Shown: in pieces, positions 25,073-34,319 of the stretch | How positions within the stretch are numbered: the stretch's first letter is position 1 | Layout of the letters: the number at the start of each line of letters is the position of its first letter | Assembly: GCF_009827325.1 (NCBI RefSeq) | Contig: NZ_WTYC01000003.1 | Location: 1 to 64,000, forward strand | From: Qipengyuania vulgaris | Lineage (GTDB): Bacteria > Pseudomonadota > Alphaproteobacteria > Sphingomonadales > Sphingomonadaceae | Length of the DNA stretch: 64,000 nt | Reading direction: 5' to 3' | The notes under the pieces: model-generated | Told to the model about the DNA's origin: nothing | The model's database searches: none | Seen by the model: only the letters and a program-made list of their open reading frames with translations | Translations under genes and position numbers: made by a program

Positions 25073-25270
25073 TTAGCGCTGCAGCATCATGATGCCCCAG
25101 GCCAGTGCCACACCCGCGAAGAAGAGCGGCCAGCTCCACCAGACATCATATTGATAGATCTCGGCGCGGAAGATGGCCAATTGGCCACCTTTCGAACCTT
25201 GGCTGCCGATGACCAGCGCCAGCACGCCTGTAAAAATCCCGCCAAGTGGGATTGCCTTGAAGAGTTCCAT
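25073..25270 (-). CDS. Small two-span membrane protein
   Basis: A 65-residue protein with hydrophobic segments at about 5-22 and 45-62. The loop between contains GSQGSKGGQLAIFRAEIYQYD. ATG 25270 has a good GGGGGAG binding site seven or so bases upstream, which supports that it is a gene. No family recognised. Its stop lies about 30 bases from the rpsI terminator on the opposite strand. Confidence 0.65.
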   Translation of the reverse strand: MELFKAIPLGGIFTGVLALVIGSQGSKGGQLAIFRAEIYQYDVWWSWPLFFAGVALAWGIMMLQR

Positions 25271-25335
25271 TCGCTCCCCCGAAAATGCTCCGGAATAGTC
25301 GGCGCGAATGATTGAGGAAGCGCAATTGCCCTTGG

Positions 25336-26196
25336 TTAATGCACCGGCGGATCAACCCGGGGCACCTGCCGGACCGGAGCTACCGGGTCGCTCGGCCCGC
25401 GCGGAGGCATGGCATCTTCGGGTACGTCGTCGATCTGCATTGCGCGAGTGTCGATGTCTTCGAGATTGCGGACGCGGACCCTCAGCGTCTCTCCGTCCCA
25501 ATCGATTTCGTTGAAACTGGGCGGAGTCGAGCGGGTTCGCTTCGACAGCGTACCAGCGCCAATCATGCGCACCGGACCATCAACGGTGTTTTCCAGAATA
25601 TCGAAAGCGTCGTGGACATGGCCGGACAACACCGCGGCAACGGGGCGTTTTGCGAGGGCGCGGAGCGCCTTGCCACCATTCTTCGTGAGCGCAGTTCCCT
25701 CTGTCCCGACTTCGCGCAAAGGATGGTGCACGGCAACCAATGCTTGTGTGCCATCGGGTAGTGAATCGATGGCGGCAAGACATTTCTCGAGTGCCGCGTC
25801 GGTCACCCACCCCTTGGACCAGTTAAAGCGTGGCTGGGCACGGACTGCTGTCTTGAGGGGCACAACCGCAAGACTGCCCAGATCGAGTTCTTTTTCGACC
25901 TTCTCCGCCATCCCGCGGAACCGCTTATAAGGTGAGAAAAAGCGTTCGATCGGATTGAAGTAAGGCATGTCGTGATTGCCCACTTCCACGGTGACAGGCG
26001 CGGTCAGCGAGTTGATCCAGTGCGTCGCCGCCCTGAATTCCCGGTGACGCGCCCGCATGGTGAGGTCGCCCGTAATCGCCACGGCATCGGGACGCTTCTC
26101 TTCGATCTCCTGCTTTACCCAATCGAGCGCTCGATTGTTCTCGAGCCCGAAGTGAATATCGGAGAGGTGGAAAATGCGCCGCGCGTCAGAAGCCAT
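25336..26196 (-). CDS. Metallophosphoesterase (calcineurin-like)
   Basis: A 286-residue phosphoesterase with the dinuclear-metal motifs in order: D13-x-H15 in LSDIHFG, D44 in ITGDLT, N74-H75-D76 in GNHD, HHP in the middle and SGHVH near the C-terminus. This is the layout of class III cyclic-nucleotide or lipid phosphoesterases. A Pro-rich tail ends the protein. The start overlaps the stop of the lipid kinase gene by 11 bases, so the two are likely one unit. Confidence 0.88.
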   Translation of the reverse strand: MASDARRIFHLSDIHFGLENNRALDWVKQEIEEKRPDAVAITGDLTMRARHREFRAATHWINSLTAPVTVEVGNHDMPYFNPIERFFSPYKRFRGMAEKVEKELDLGSLAVVPLKTAVRAQPRFNWSKGWVTDAALEKCLAAIDSLPDGTQALVAVHHPLREVGTEGTALTKNGGKALRALAKRPVAAVLSGHVHDAFDILENTVDGPVRMIGAGTLSKRTRSTPPSFNEIDWDGETLRVRVRNLEDIDTRAMQIDDVPEDAMPPRGPSDPVAPVRQVPRVDPPVH

Positions 26197-27043
26197 AGTG
26201 AGTCGCTAGCAGATCGACCTCGCAGGGGGCCACCGTGAACTTGGCCTTGGCGGGCAAGGTAGCCGGCTCTCCATCGATTAGTATCTTGAGCGGGGTTCCG
26301 TCGCGGGTTTCCAGCGTGACCTCGTCTACCAGGCCCAGCCGTGTATGCGGGCCTTCACGAAAGCTTCTGCGAAGCAACGCAAGGCTTTGCTGTAACACCT
26401 CGCTCGCACCTTCTGCGTGAAATGCGTCGAGCTGGAGCCCACGGTGGCTAGGAGTGAATTCTATCAGCGGATAACCTTCGTCGCGGCCAAGCGAAGGAGA
26501 GCAGCAACGTATCATCGATCCGCCGATCGTTTTCGCCCATGCCTCGCTCGTCCCCTCGGCCATCGCCGGAATGTCGAAATCGCGCATAGCTTCGCGGACG
26601 CTTGCCCAAGAGGTGCCCGGCCCGGCCAGCAAACCCGCCAGCGCGTCACCAGCCTCGCATCGAGCCATGAGGGGCCGGACTGGACGGGAAGCGCCCTGCG
26701 CCACGCGCTCGACGATCGTTTCGAGTTCCGCTTCGGGACCGTGCAGACGCTTGCAGAGGAGATTCATCGTACCGCCTGGCAGGACGATCACCTCACCGCC
26801 CCAACCACTGAGATTCGTGATTGCCGCATTCAAAGAACCATCACCGGTGAAGATCGCCAGTCGCCCGACCCCCGCAGCGTCCAAGTCTTGGGCACTCGGC
26901 AGTTCTTCATCGGGAAAACGAATCTTCCGCTCAATCTCGAAACCTTGCTGAAGACAATGCATCTCCAGCGCCTCGACCGCGGCATCACTGTTGCTGCCGC
27001 TTCGCGTGTTGACGAGCAGCCAGATCGGTTTGTCTTTGAGCAT
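26186..27043 (-). CDS. Diacylglycerol/lipid kinase family protein
   Basis: A 285-residue protein of the DAGK catalytic family. The N-terminal WLLVNTRSGS, the FTGDGSLNAAI glycine loop and LPGGTMNLL motif (about 80-105) are the ATP-binding signatures; in classical members the loop is GGDGT, so FTGDGSL is a variant. It probably phosphorylates a lipid or related alcohol. It overlaps the phosphoesterase gene downstream, and the small membrane protein gene lies 39 bases upstream on the same strand. Confidence 0.8.
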   Translation of the reverse strand: MLKDKPIWLLVNTRSGSNSDAAVEALEMHCLQQGFEIERKIRFPDEELPSAQDLDAAGVGRLAIFTGDGSLNAAITNLSGWGGEVIVLPGGTMNLLCKRLHGPEAELETIVERVAQGASRPVRPLMARCEAGDALAGLLAGPGTSWASVREAMRDFDIPAMAEGTSEAWAKTIGGSMIRCCSPSLGRDEGYPLIEFTPSHRGLQLDAFHAEGASEVLQQSLALLRRSFREGPHTRLGLVDEVTLETRDGTPLKILIDGEPATLPAKAKFTVAPCEVDLLATHYGF

Positions 27044-27082
27044 GCTGCAGAAGCGCGCGCTTGTCGGGGAGGTTCCCGCCGC

Positions 27083-27385
27083 TCAAATTCGTCCGGACAG
27101 AAGGAGCCAGCCCGTAGCGAAATTCAGTATGCTGTAGATGCCGTAAGCTATCGCCATCCCGGGCCAACCGTTTCCGGCCAGCAACATGGCTGCGAGCAGA
27201 ATGAGAAACTCGAACCAGAGCGAAAAACGTCCGCCCCCAGAGCGGTAAAAGCCAGGAAGTGCATCCAGCATTGGGTGGCGGCTTTCAAGCACTGCCTTGT
27301 GTACGGCGAAATTGCCGATCCCCAATATGAAAAGGGCGAAAAGCACCATGACCCCAAGGTAGGTATGCCGCTCGCCGATTGCCAA
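27083..27385 (-). CDS. Small three-span membrane protein, hypothetical
   Basis: A 100-residue protein with hydrophobic segments at about 10-28, 53-72 and 75-95. The polar loop MLDALPGFYRSGGGR separates the first two. No family recognised. It is upstream of the lipid kinase on the same strand with a 39-base gap, so an operon is possible. Confidence 0.65.
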   Translation of the reverse strand: MAIGERHTYLGVMVLFALFILGIGNFAVHKAVLESRHPMLDALPGFYRSGGGRFSLWFEFLILLAAMLLAGNGWPGMAIAYGIYSILNFATGWLLLSGRI

Positions 27386-27547
27386 TCGCGTTTAGTCGGC
27401 GATTCTCCGCATTCCATCAAAATTCTCAATCCGCCGGTCGAGTGATACGTGAAATTACAGTTGTAGCTGTGCAATACAGTTTGGGCGGCGGGCCCAATAC
27501 TTCAGTCCCCCAGACCTCGGGTCCGCCGCAAACCGGGAGAATGTGTC

Positions 27548-27838
27548 ATGAAAGCGATTATCGCCGCCGCCGCACTCGGAAGCATCGGACTACCGGCCAC
27601 CGCGCAGGAAGTTCGCTTCGAAGTACAATATCGTGACCTCGACCTGACTACGGCCGAAGGTCAGGATAGGCTTGAGAAGTGGATCGAGACTGCGGCTCGC
27701 AAGGCTTGCGGGTTAGATGCTCATGCCACGGGCACTCGCATCCGATCACGGCAAGCGCAGGGATGCGTAACTGAATTGCGGGCCAAGGCACGCGCGCAAT
27801 TCGCCGTCATCGTTGCGAGCGAAGGAAAAGGCGGCTGA
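27548..27838 (+). CDS. UrcA-family protein
   Basis: A 96-residue exported protein with a signal peptide ending at about ATAQ. The mature part has the UrcA pattern: YRDLDLTTAEGQDRLEKWI, then AARKACG, and a second cysteine in QGCVTELRAKA, probably a disulfide. UrcA proteins are widespread in sphingomonads and caulobacters; their function is unknown. ATG 27548 follows GGGAGA nine bases upstream. Confidence 0.85.
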   Translation: MKAIIAAAALGSIGLPATAQEVRFEVQYRDLDLTTAEGQDRLEKWIETAARKACGLDAHATGTRIRSRQAQGCVTELRAKARAQFAVIVASEGKGG

Positions 27839-27858
27839 CAAAACAGTCCGCCCGCCTT

Positions 27859-27895
27859 GCGCCTCGGCCGGATTGCAGTCCCCCGGCCGGGGCGC
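27859..27895 (+). terminator. Long GC hairpin between converging genes
   Basis: A 13-pair stem (GCGCC-T-CGGCCGG with CCGGCCG-G-GGCGC, one G-T wobble) around an 11-base loop lies between the convergent urcA and response-regulator stops. Only TCTTTG follows on the plus strand, so it may be a weak terminator. Confidence 0.5.
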
Positions 27896-27905
27896 TCTTT
27901 GTTGA

Positions 27906-28643
27906 TCAGCGCCCTGCCATCGCCTTGACCTTCGGCAGATAGGTCCGGCCGATGCGCAGCGCTTCACCACTCTCCACTTCGGCCGACCAGACTCCGAGAC
28001 CGTCGTGGCGAAGGCCTTTGATACGATCCTTTCGCAAAATTGTGGATCGATGGATGCGGATGAAATTGTCCGGATCGAGGCGCTTTTCGAGGCCCGCAAT
28101 GGTCTGAAGCAGCAAATAACTACGGTCCTCTACATGCAGGCGTACGTAATCGCGCTCTGCATCGATCCGCGACACTTCCTGCGTGTCTATGCGGATCAGT
28201 TCACTCCGGTGAGGAATCCAGAGTTCTTCCAGCCATTTGCTGTCTTGCGGCCCGCCCTCACCGCGACGCGCCAAGGCGCGCTGGATGGCGCGATCGAGGC
28301 GTTCAGGCTTGACGGGCTTGAGGACGTAGTCGACCGCGTCGAGATCGAAAGCCTCGACCGCATAATTGTCATGGGCGGTGACAAAGACCACCGCCGGACT
28401 TGGCGTCTGCTTGGCGAGCGCCCTCGCAACTGACAGGCCGTCGACTTCGGGCATGGTCATGTCGAGCAGGATCAGGTCGGGTTTGAGCGCCTCGACGAGA
28501 CGCAGTGCCTGCGCCCCGTCGCTTGCTGTGCCAACGACATGGAGATCATCCATCTTGGCGCAAATTACCTGCATACGCTCGACCGCTAGCGGTTCGTCGT
28601 CCACGATCAGCGTGCGTAGCCTGCTGTCTTCGTCGTCAACCAT
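27906..28643 (-). CDS. LytTR-family response regulator
   Basis: A 245-residue response regulator. The receiver domain (about 10-125) has the acidic pocket D15-D16, phosphoacceptor D61 in LILLDMTMP, a threonine in VFVTAH and the lysine in LKPVKPE. A LytTR DNA-binding domain (about 145-240) follows, with IDAERDYVRLHVEDRSYLLL and IRIHRSTIL. It overlaps the kinase gene by 8 bases, so the partner is evident. The target genes are unknown. Confidence 0.92.
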   Translation of the reverse strand: MVDDEDSRLRTLIVDDEPLAVERMQVICAKMDDLHVVGTASDGAQALRLVEALKPDLILLDMTMPEVDGLSVARALAKQTPSPAVVFVTAHDNYAVEAFDLDAVDYVLKPVKPERLDRAIQRALARRGEGGPQDSKWLEELWIPHRSELIRIDTQEVSRIDAERDYVRLHVEDRSYLLLQTIAGLEKRLDPDNFIRIHRSTILRKDRIKGLRHDGLGVWSAEVESGEALRIGRTYLPKVKAMAGR

Positions 28644-29916
28644 GTCTCACCATCGGTAACCTGAGTTCGGTTTCGTATCCGTCGAGCGATTGCCCCGACG
28701 TTATAGATGCTTCTCGTCCAAATCGAGCCTCGAGCCGGTCGCGAACATTGGCGAGCCCGATCCCAAAACCGCCTGAGTGCCCGCTTGGCGAACCGGGGCC
28801 GTCATCGCTCACACGCAGGACCAGGCGGCCATACTCTTCGCGGGCCACGATGCTGATCGTGACGGGCCTGCTGCTTGCCGATACTCCGTATTTTACGGAA
28901 TTTTCGACCAGCGGCTGCAGGATCATGCCAGGCACCTGCAACTGCGCCAGTTCAGCGGGCAGATCGACACGCGTCTTCAGCCGTTCGGGAAAGCGGACCG
29001 CTTCGATCTCGAGATAGTGTTCCTGCAGATCGATCTCGTCCTCCAGACTCACGTCGCCGGTGGAATCGTCTGCCAGCGAGTTGCGATAGAAGCGGGATAT
29101 CGACTGGATCATCTGCTCCGCGCGATCTTCCTTGCCGGTCAGCACCAAGGCAGAGAGCGAGTTGAGCGTGTTGAAGAGGAAGTGCGGGTTTACCTGATAG
29201 CGCAGGCTGCGCAGCTCGGCAGCCTTCGCTGCACTCCTGAAGCGCTCACCGCGCCGTTCGGCAGCGCGAGCACGGGCACCGGCCACGATGGCAAGGTAAA
29301 GTGCGGCCCATGCCAGAAGGAGGAAGTATCGGCTCAGCGCAAGATCGGTCAGTCGGCGCCAATAATCCGCCAGTGTCGGCGCGGGCTCGATGACGATAGA
29401 TGTCGGCGCGGAGGAACGTGCACCGCCTTCCTGCACTCCCGCTGCCGTCATCTGACCAGGGATGTCGAGCAGGAGGTTGCCCGATTCGTCGCGGCGGATG
29501 TTCAAACCGCGTTCTTCGCCAATCTTCTGGCGAACCTGATCCTCGATCGGCGCGAAGATCATGGTGTTTATTTGCGCGATAGCGAGCGAGGCGGGCACCG
29601 CAGCCACGATCGCCACGGCAACTTTGATGCCGAGGCTGCGATCATCGAACAGCCGCAAGAACAGCCAGAGGAGGATCGTGATCCCGCCTCCGGCAACGCA
29701 AACAATCACGCGGCGCCACAGCAGTTCGTCCTGTAGCTCCAGCCCGACGACTGCTCCGCGTGCGGTGATCAACAGGAAGTACGCCACCCACAGGCCGAGG
29801 ATGGAAAAAAGCACGACCTTGGCTGGTACGCGCGGCGATTCCGAATGCATCAGGGATTCACTGTCCAAAACAGGCTGTTTCTGCACCGCACGGCCACGAA
29901 TGACCAGCGCCGCCAT
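28636..29916 (-). CDS. LytS-like sensor histidine kinase
   Basis: A 426-residue kinase. The N-terminal half has about four membrane spans between residues 30 and 215. The C-terminal half is a HisKA_7TM-type/LytS kinase with phosphoacceptor histidine in YQVNPHFLFNTLNSL and an HATPase region (LVENSVKYG, VSDDGPGSP, GIGLANVRDRLEARFG). It would phosphorylate the adjacent LytTR regulator. An internal ATG (MHSESPR, near 29850) is an alternative start giving a 404-residue protein. Confidence 0.9.
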   Translation of the reverse strand: MAALVIRGRAVQKQPVLDSESLMHSESPRVPAKVVLFSILGLWVAYFLLITARGAVVGLELQDELLWRRVIVCVAGGGITILLWLFLRLFDDRSLGIKVAVAIVAAVPASLAIAQINTMIFAPIEDQVRQKIGEERGLNIRRDESGNLLLDIPGQMTAAGVQEGGARSSAPTSIVIEPAPTLADYWRRLTDLALSRYFLLLAWAALYLAIVAGARARAAERRGERFRSAAKAAELRSLRYQVNPHFLFNTLNSLSALVLTGKEDRAEQMIQSISRFYRNSLADDSTGDVSLEDEIDLQEHYLEIEAVRFPERLKTRVDLPAELAQLQVPGMILQPLVENSVKYGVSASSRPVTISIVAREEYGRLVLRVSDDGPGSPSGHSGGFGIGLANVRDRLEARFGREASITSGQSLDGYETELRLPMVRHG

Positions 29917-29949
29917 CGACGACGCTAGGGCGTTGGTCGAGAGGGGCAG

Positions 29950-31476
29950 CTATTCGGCGGGTTCAACCTGACCGTTCGCTATTTTCTCGCGCCAGCGCGC
30001 CGGGGCAAGCGTATGGACGTTGTTTCCTTGCGCATCGACCGCCACGGTAACGGGCATGTCCTGCACCTCGAATTCGTATATCGCCTCCATGCCCAGGTCA
30101 CCGAAAGCCACCACTTCGGCACCCTTGATCGCACGGCTGACAAGATAGGCAGCGCCGCCCGTCGCCATCAGATAGGCGACCTTGAAGCGGCTGATCACCT
30201 CCACCGCGTCATGCCCGCGTTCGGCCTTGCCGATCATCGCGAGCAATCCGAGATCGAGCATCATCTCGGTGAACTTGTCCATCCGCGTTGCGGTGGTGGG
30301 GCCCGCGGGACCGACGACTTCGCCCATTACCGGATCGACGGGGCCGACGTAATAGATCGCGCGGCCCTTGAATTCGACCGGCAGTTCCTCACCATTCTCA
30401 AGCATATCGTGGATGCGCTTGTGGGCTGCGTCGCGGCCGGTCAGCATCTTGCCCGACAGCAGCAGGCGGTCGCCATGCTCCCAGCTGGTGACCTGCTCGG
30501 GGGTGAGATTGTCGAGATCGACCTTCTTCGCAGCCGCGTCGGGCTGCCAGGTCACGTCGGGGTATTCCTCGAGCTTGGGGGGTTCGAGATAGGCCGGGCC
30601 CGAACCGTCGAGCGTGAAATGCGCATGGCGCGTTGCGGCGCAGTTGGGGATCATCGCCACCGGCTTGCCCGCCGCGTGACAGGGTGCATCGAGAATTTTG
30701 ACGTCTAGAACGGTGGAGAGGCCCCCCAGGCCCTGCGCGCCGATGCCCTGCGCATTGACGGCGTCGAAGATGTCGATGCGCAGCTGCTCGAGGTCGGACT
30801 GCGCGCCACGTTGCTTGAGCTGGCCCATGTCGATCGGCTCCATCAGGCTCAGCTTGGCAAGCTTCATGCAATGCTCTGCCGTGCCGCCGATGCCGATGCC
30901 GAGCATGCCCGGCGGACACCAGCCTGCCCCCATCGAAGGAAGCTGTTCGACCACCCAATCGACGATATTGTCCGACGGGTTCATCATCTTGAACTTCGAC
31001 TTGTTCTCGCTGCCGCCGCCCTTGGCCGCGACGTCGATGTCGATCGTGTCGCCGGGCACCATTTCTACCGACAGGACGCAGGGTGTGTTGTCGCGGGTGT
31101 TGCGGCGAGTAAAGGCCGGATCGGCAAGGATCGAGGCGCGCAGCTTGTTGTCCGGGTGGTTGTAGGCCTGACGCACGCCTTCATCGACCACTTCCTGCAA
31201 GCTGCGCTGCGTGTCGAGACGGCAGTTCATCCCCCATCGGACAAAGACGTTAACGATGCCCGTGTCCTGGCAGATCGGACGGTGGCCTTCGGCGCACATG
31301 CGGCTGTTGGTGAGGATCTGCGCGATCGCGTCCTTTGCTGCCGGCCCCTGCTCCGCTTCGTAGGCTACTCCCAGCGCGCGGATGTAATCCATTGGATGAT
31401 AATAGGATATGTACTGGAGCGCGTCCTTCACGCTCTCGATCAGGTCTTCTTCCTTGATTACGGTCATGTCGCTCAT
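29950..31476 (-). CDS. Fumarate hydratase class I
   Basis: A 508-residue class I fumarase, the Fe-S cluster dependent hydratase interconverting fumarate and malate in the TCA cycle. Conserved segments include RPICQDTGIVNVFVRWG with cluster cysteine C69, GIGGTAEHCMKLAK, and AMIPNCAATRHAHF. The ATG at 31476 (MSDMTVIKEED) fits the family; the in-frame start at 31533 would add 19 unrelated residues. It is divergent from the pcm-like gene. Its cluster needs the suf and erpA products encoded in this same window. Confidence 0.93.
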   Translation of the reverse strand: MSDMTVIKEEDLIESVKDALQYISYYHPMDYIRALGVAYEAEQGPAAKDAIAQILTNSRMCAEGHRPICQDTGIVNVFVRWGMNCRLDTQRSLQEVVDEGVRQAYNHPDNKLRASILADPAFTRRNTRDNTPCVLSVEMVPGDTIDIDVAAKGGGSENKSKFKMMNPSDNIVDWVVEQLPSMGAGWCPPGMLGIGIGGTAEHCMKLAKLSLMEPIDMGQLKQRGAQSDLEQLRIDIFDAVNAQGIGAQGLGGLSTVLDVKILDAPCHAAGKPVAMIPNCAATRHAHFTLDGSGPAYLEPPKLEEYPDVTWQPDAAAKKVDLDNLTPEQVTSWEHGDRLLLSGKMLTGRDAAHKRIHDMLENGEELPVEFKGRAIYYVGPVDPVMGEVVGPAGPTTATRMDKFTEMMLDLGLLAMIGKAERGHDAVEVISRFKVAYLMATGGAAYLVSRAIKGAEVVAFGDLGMEAIYEFEVQDMPVTVAVDAQGNNVHTLAPARWREKIANGQVEPAE

Positions 31477-31584
31477 CGCTGCGCGTTCCCATGTTGCAGA
31501 TTTGCGCTCCCCGATAGGCGGCTTACCGGCCATCGGTCAAAGCGCTTGGAAGCAAAAGGTCTTGCGCCTAAGGCAACGGGGAGC

Positions 31585-31612
31585 TTGCAAAGCCGTGTTA
31601 TAGATGTAATAC
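31585..31612 (+). promoter_or_regulatory. Candidate promoter of the pcm-like/tolC genes
   Basis: TTGCAA (31585-31590) and TAATAC (31607-31612) are 16 bases apart, 17 bases ahead of the ATG at 31629. Both matches are moderate. Confidence 0.35.
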
Positions 31613-31628
31613 AGCGTTCGGATTTATC

Positions 31629-32222
31629 ATGACCACCACAAAGACTCGCCCCGACTACACCGCCGCCCGCAAGGCGATGATCGACAGCCAGCTGCGCACC
31701 AGCGGCGTCAACGAAGCTTTCGTACTCGAGCGCATGGGCACCGTCCCGCGCGAAGATTTCGTGCCCGAAGGCGCAAAGGGCACGGCCTACATGGACCGGG
31801 CGATCCGGCTCGGAGATGGAGGTTCGCTGCCTGCACCCGTTTTTCATGGTGCCATGCTGGCCGAAGCCCGGCCTACCAAAAATGACAGCGTCCTCGTGAT
31901 CGATGGCGGCAGCGGATATCTGACCGCATTGGTCGAACCGCTTGTGGCTTCGGTCAAAACCATATCACCGTCCGAGGCTCTCAAGGCGAAGAAGGGCGAC
32001 TATTCTCTCGTTCTCGTCGATGGTGCCATCGAACATGTGCCGGCAAATATGGCGAAATTGGTGGCTGAGGGCGGCAGGATCGTGACCGGGATCGTAGAGC
32101 GCGGAGTTACCCGCATCGCCACAGGGCGTAAATCTGGCAATGCCCTTGCTTTGCTGCCTCTCGCCGAAATGGGAGTGCCGCGCATGGGCGCGTTCGACAA
32201 GCCGGAGAGCTGGAGTTTCTGA
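31629..32222 (+). CDS. Shortened protein-L-isoaspartate O-methyltransferase-like protein
   Basis: A 197-residue Pcm-family protein. It keeps the N-terminal IDSQLRTSGVN and VPREDFVPEGAKGTAYMDR segments and a glycine-rich stretch (VLVIDGGSGYLTAL), but about 35 residues that normally carry the rest of the SAM-binding site, including the GDG motif, are absent before DYSLVLVDGAIEHVP. It may therefore lack methyltransferase activity. It ends one base before the tolC ATG. This is a characteristic pairing, and a role linked to TolC assembly is possible but unproven. Confidence 0.8.
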   Translation: MTTTKTRPDYTAARKAMIDSQLRTSGVNEAFVLERMGTVPREDFVPEGAKGTAYMDRAIRLGDGGSLPAPVFHGAMLAEARPTKNDSVLVIDGGSGYLTALVEPLVASVKTISPSEALKAKKGDYSLVLVDGAIEHVPANMAKLVAEGGRIVTGIVERGVTRIATGRKSGNALALLPLAEMGVPRMGAFDKPESWSF

Positions 32223-33731
32223 ATGCTTAGGGGAGGGGTCGTGAAATACCTGAAGGTTTCGGGCAGTCTTATCGCGCTCGCGCTCGTTGCGGCTCCTGCA
32301 TCCGCAGATACGCTGCAGGAAGCGCTGACCGACGCGTATTTCAACAATCCCAATCTCGAGGCGGCGCGCGCAGGACTGCGTGCGACCGACGAGAACGTCC
32401 AGATCGAACGGTCCTCCGGCCTTCCCTCTGCCGAAGCGAATGCCAATGTCACCGAATTCATCAAGCAGCGGTCGACCAGCTTTTTCACTCCCGAGCGAGC
32501 GCTCACTGCCGGAATAGATCTCGGCGTGCCGATCTATTCGGGCGGGGCGGTGAAGAATTCGGTGCGGGCTGCGAAGGAGCGGGTAGATGCTGGCCGGGCA
32601 GATCTTCGTGCCACGGAAAGCGCGATCTTCACCCAGGTAGTGGCCGCCTATATGGATGTGCTGCGCGGCCAGGCGCTCGTATCCCTGTCGGCAAATCAGG
32701 TCGACGTTCTCTCAATCGATGTCGAGGCCACCAGCGATCGTTTCGAAATCGGCGATCTGACCCGCACCGATGTGGCCCAATCCGAAGCGCGTCTCGCCCT
32801 GGCGCAAGGTGATTTGCGGAGTGCCGAAGCAAATCTGATCGCGGCGCGGGAAGACTATATCGCCCTCGTTGGCGAGGCACCGACCGATTTGCAGGCCCCG
32901 CCCCCGCTTCCGGGTTTGCCGGACGACGTGACCACTGCTGTCGACGTCGCCCTGGAAAACAATCCCGACCTCATCGCGGCACGCGAATTCGCGCAGGCCG
33001 CAGGTTACGATATCGAAGTGGCCGGTTCCAGCCGGCTCCCCACCGTTTCGGTCTTTGCCGGATATGATTACGACAATTACCTCGGCAGTGTCGCGGATGG
33101 CCCGCTCGATCCTACGGACCCGGGTAGTCCTGTCGTCCCCAGCGACCAATCGGCCACAGCCGCCTCTGCGGGTGTGTCTCTGCGTATTCCGCTGTTTCAG
33201 GGTGGGCGGCCCGCAGCATTGCAGCGTCAGGCGACTGCCCGCGCGACCGCCGCGCTGGAGCAAGTCATTGCCGCAGAGCGCGACGTGATCGCCCAGGTCA
33301 GGTCGGCCTATTCGAGTTGGCAGGCCTCTCTTGCAATCATCGAAAGCTCCCAGAGCGCCGTATCGGCTGCCGAACTGAGTCTGGAAGGCGTTCGCGCAGA
33401 AAATTCCATCGGGAATCGCACCATCCTGGATGTACTGAACGCCGAACAGGAATTGCTTCAGAGCCGCGTCCAATTGGTGACCGCGCGGCGCAATGCCTAT
33501 GTCGCGGGCTTTTCCCTTCTGGCTGCCATGGGCCGTGCAGAAGCGCGGGATCTGGGCCTGGCGGACGAGGGCGTCCTCTACGATCCGATCGACAATTACG
33601 AACGCGTGAGCGGCCGCATCTGGGATTGGGATCGGGACCCCGCTCCTCAGGCTACCAGCACCAGCACGGTAGGCGTGGACGCTCCCACGGCGGAAATTCC
33701 CGAGATTGTCGAGCCGGAAGATACCCCTTAA
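32223..33731 (+). CDS. tolC: TolC-family outer-membrane efflux/secretion channel
   Basis: A 502-residue precursor with signal peptide (cleavage about ASA-DTL) and two repeated OEP coiled-coil/beta regions: LQEALTDAYFNNPNLEAARA and the mirrored segment from about VDVALENNPDLIAA. TolC trimers form the outer-membrane exit duct of efflux pumps and type I secretion. No inner-membrane or adaptor gene is adjacent. ATG 32223 immediately follows the previous stop; a GTG at 32241 with GGGGAGGGG upstream is an alternative that gives a tidier signal peptide. Confidence 0.9.
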   Translation: MLRGGVVKYLKVSGSLIALALVAAPASADTLQEALTDAYFNNPNLEAARAGLRATDENVQIERSSGLPSAEANANVTEFIKQRSTSFFTPERALTAGIDLGVPIYSGGAVKNSVRAAKERVDAGRADLRATESAIFTQVVAAYMDVLRGQALVSLSANQVDVLSIDVEATSDRFEIGDLTRTDVAQSEARLALAQGDLRSAEANLIAAREDYIALVGEAPTDLQAPPPLPGLPDDVTTAVDVALENNPDLIAAREFAQAAGYDIEVAGSSRLPTVSVFAGYDYDNYLGSVADGPLDPTDPGSPVVPSDQSATAASAGVSLRIPLFQGGRPAALQRQATARATAALEQVIAAERDVIAQVRSAYSSWQASLAIIESSQSAVSAAELSLEGVRAENSIGNRTILDVLNAEQELLQSRVQLVTARRNAYVAGFSLLAAMGRAEARDLGLADEGVLYDPIDNYERVSGRIWDWDRDPAPQATSTSTVGVDAPTAEIPEIVEPEDTP

Positions 33732-33782
33732 CACTGGCGCAGTCCCGATTCGGGATCACGACATAAGCAAGGTAGGGCGCGC

Positions 33783-34277
33783 ATGCAGAATCACGGCGAA
33801 CCATCGGTCGATGAAATACTCGAATCGATCAAGAAGGTGATCGCGCGGGATTCGGAAGTCCGAGCCGAGGTGCCGCAGCGCCGCCGCAACCTGATCGCGG
33901 GCGGGGCCGAACCGGTCGATTCCGACGAGGCGGAAGACGTCCTCGAGCTCGGAGCAGGTCTCGGAGAGGAACTCATAATCGAGGACGATGCCGGTCTCGA
34001 CGCCGTCTATGGCGAGGAACCGGGCGAAGGCGAGGACGAGGGGCTGATAACCGACGCCACGCGAAGTGCGATGCAGCAGAACTTCGCTGCGCTCACCATG
34101 CTGTCCAAGCCCGGCAAGCAGCCCCAGATCGTCCGACAGGGCGAGACTTCGCTCGAAGGGCTGGTGCGCGACATGCTGCGCCCGATGCTTTCCAAATGGC
34201 TCGATGAAAACCTGCCCGGCATGGTCGAAGACCTCGTCAAGGCTGAGATCGCCCGGATCGCCGGGAAGAAGCGCTAA
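33783..34277 (+). CDS. DUF2497/PopZ-family polar organising protein
   Basis: A 164-residue protein with the PopZ layout. A short conserved N-terminal helix (EPSVDEILESIKKVIA), a long acidic disordered linker (about 45-95, EDVLELGAG and EEPGEGEDEG), and the conserved C-terminal oligomerisation helices (LVRDMLRPMLSKWLDENLPG, then VEDLVKAEIARI). PopZ in Caulobacter forms polar assemblies that anchor ParB-parS. It lies about 11 kb from the putative origin and 18-21 kb from the parS sites, so the same role is likely here, by inference. Confidence 0.85.
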   Translation: MQNHGEPSVDEILESIKKVIARDSEVRAEVPQRRRNLIAGGAEPVDSDEAEDVLELGAGLGEELIIEDDAGLDAVYGEEPGEGEDEGLITDATRSAMQQNFAALTMLSKPGKQPQIVRQGETSLEGLVRDMLRPMLSKWLDENLPGMVEDLVKAEIARIAGKKR

Positions 34278-34319
34278 ACCCCTTACCTTGCGCACGGTTG
34301 CGCGCTACACCGCGCAGCC

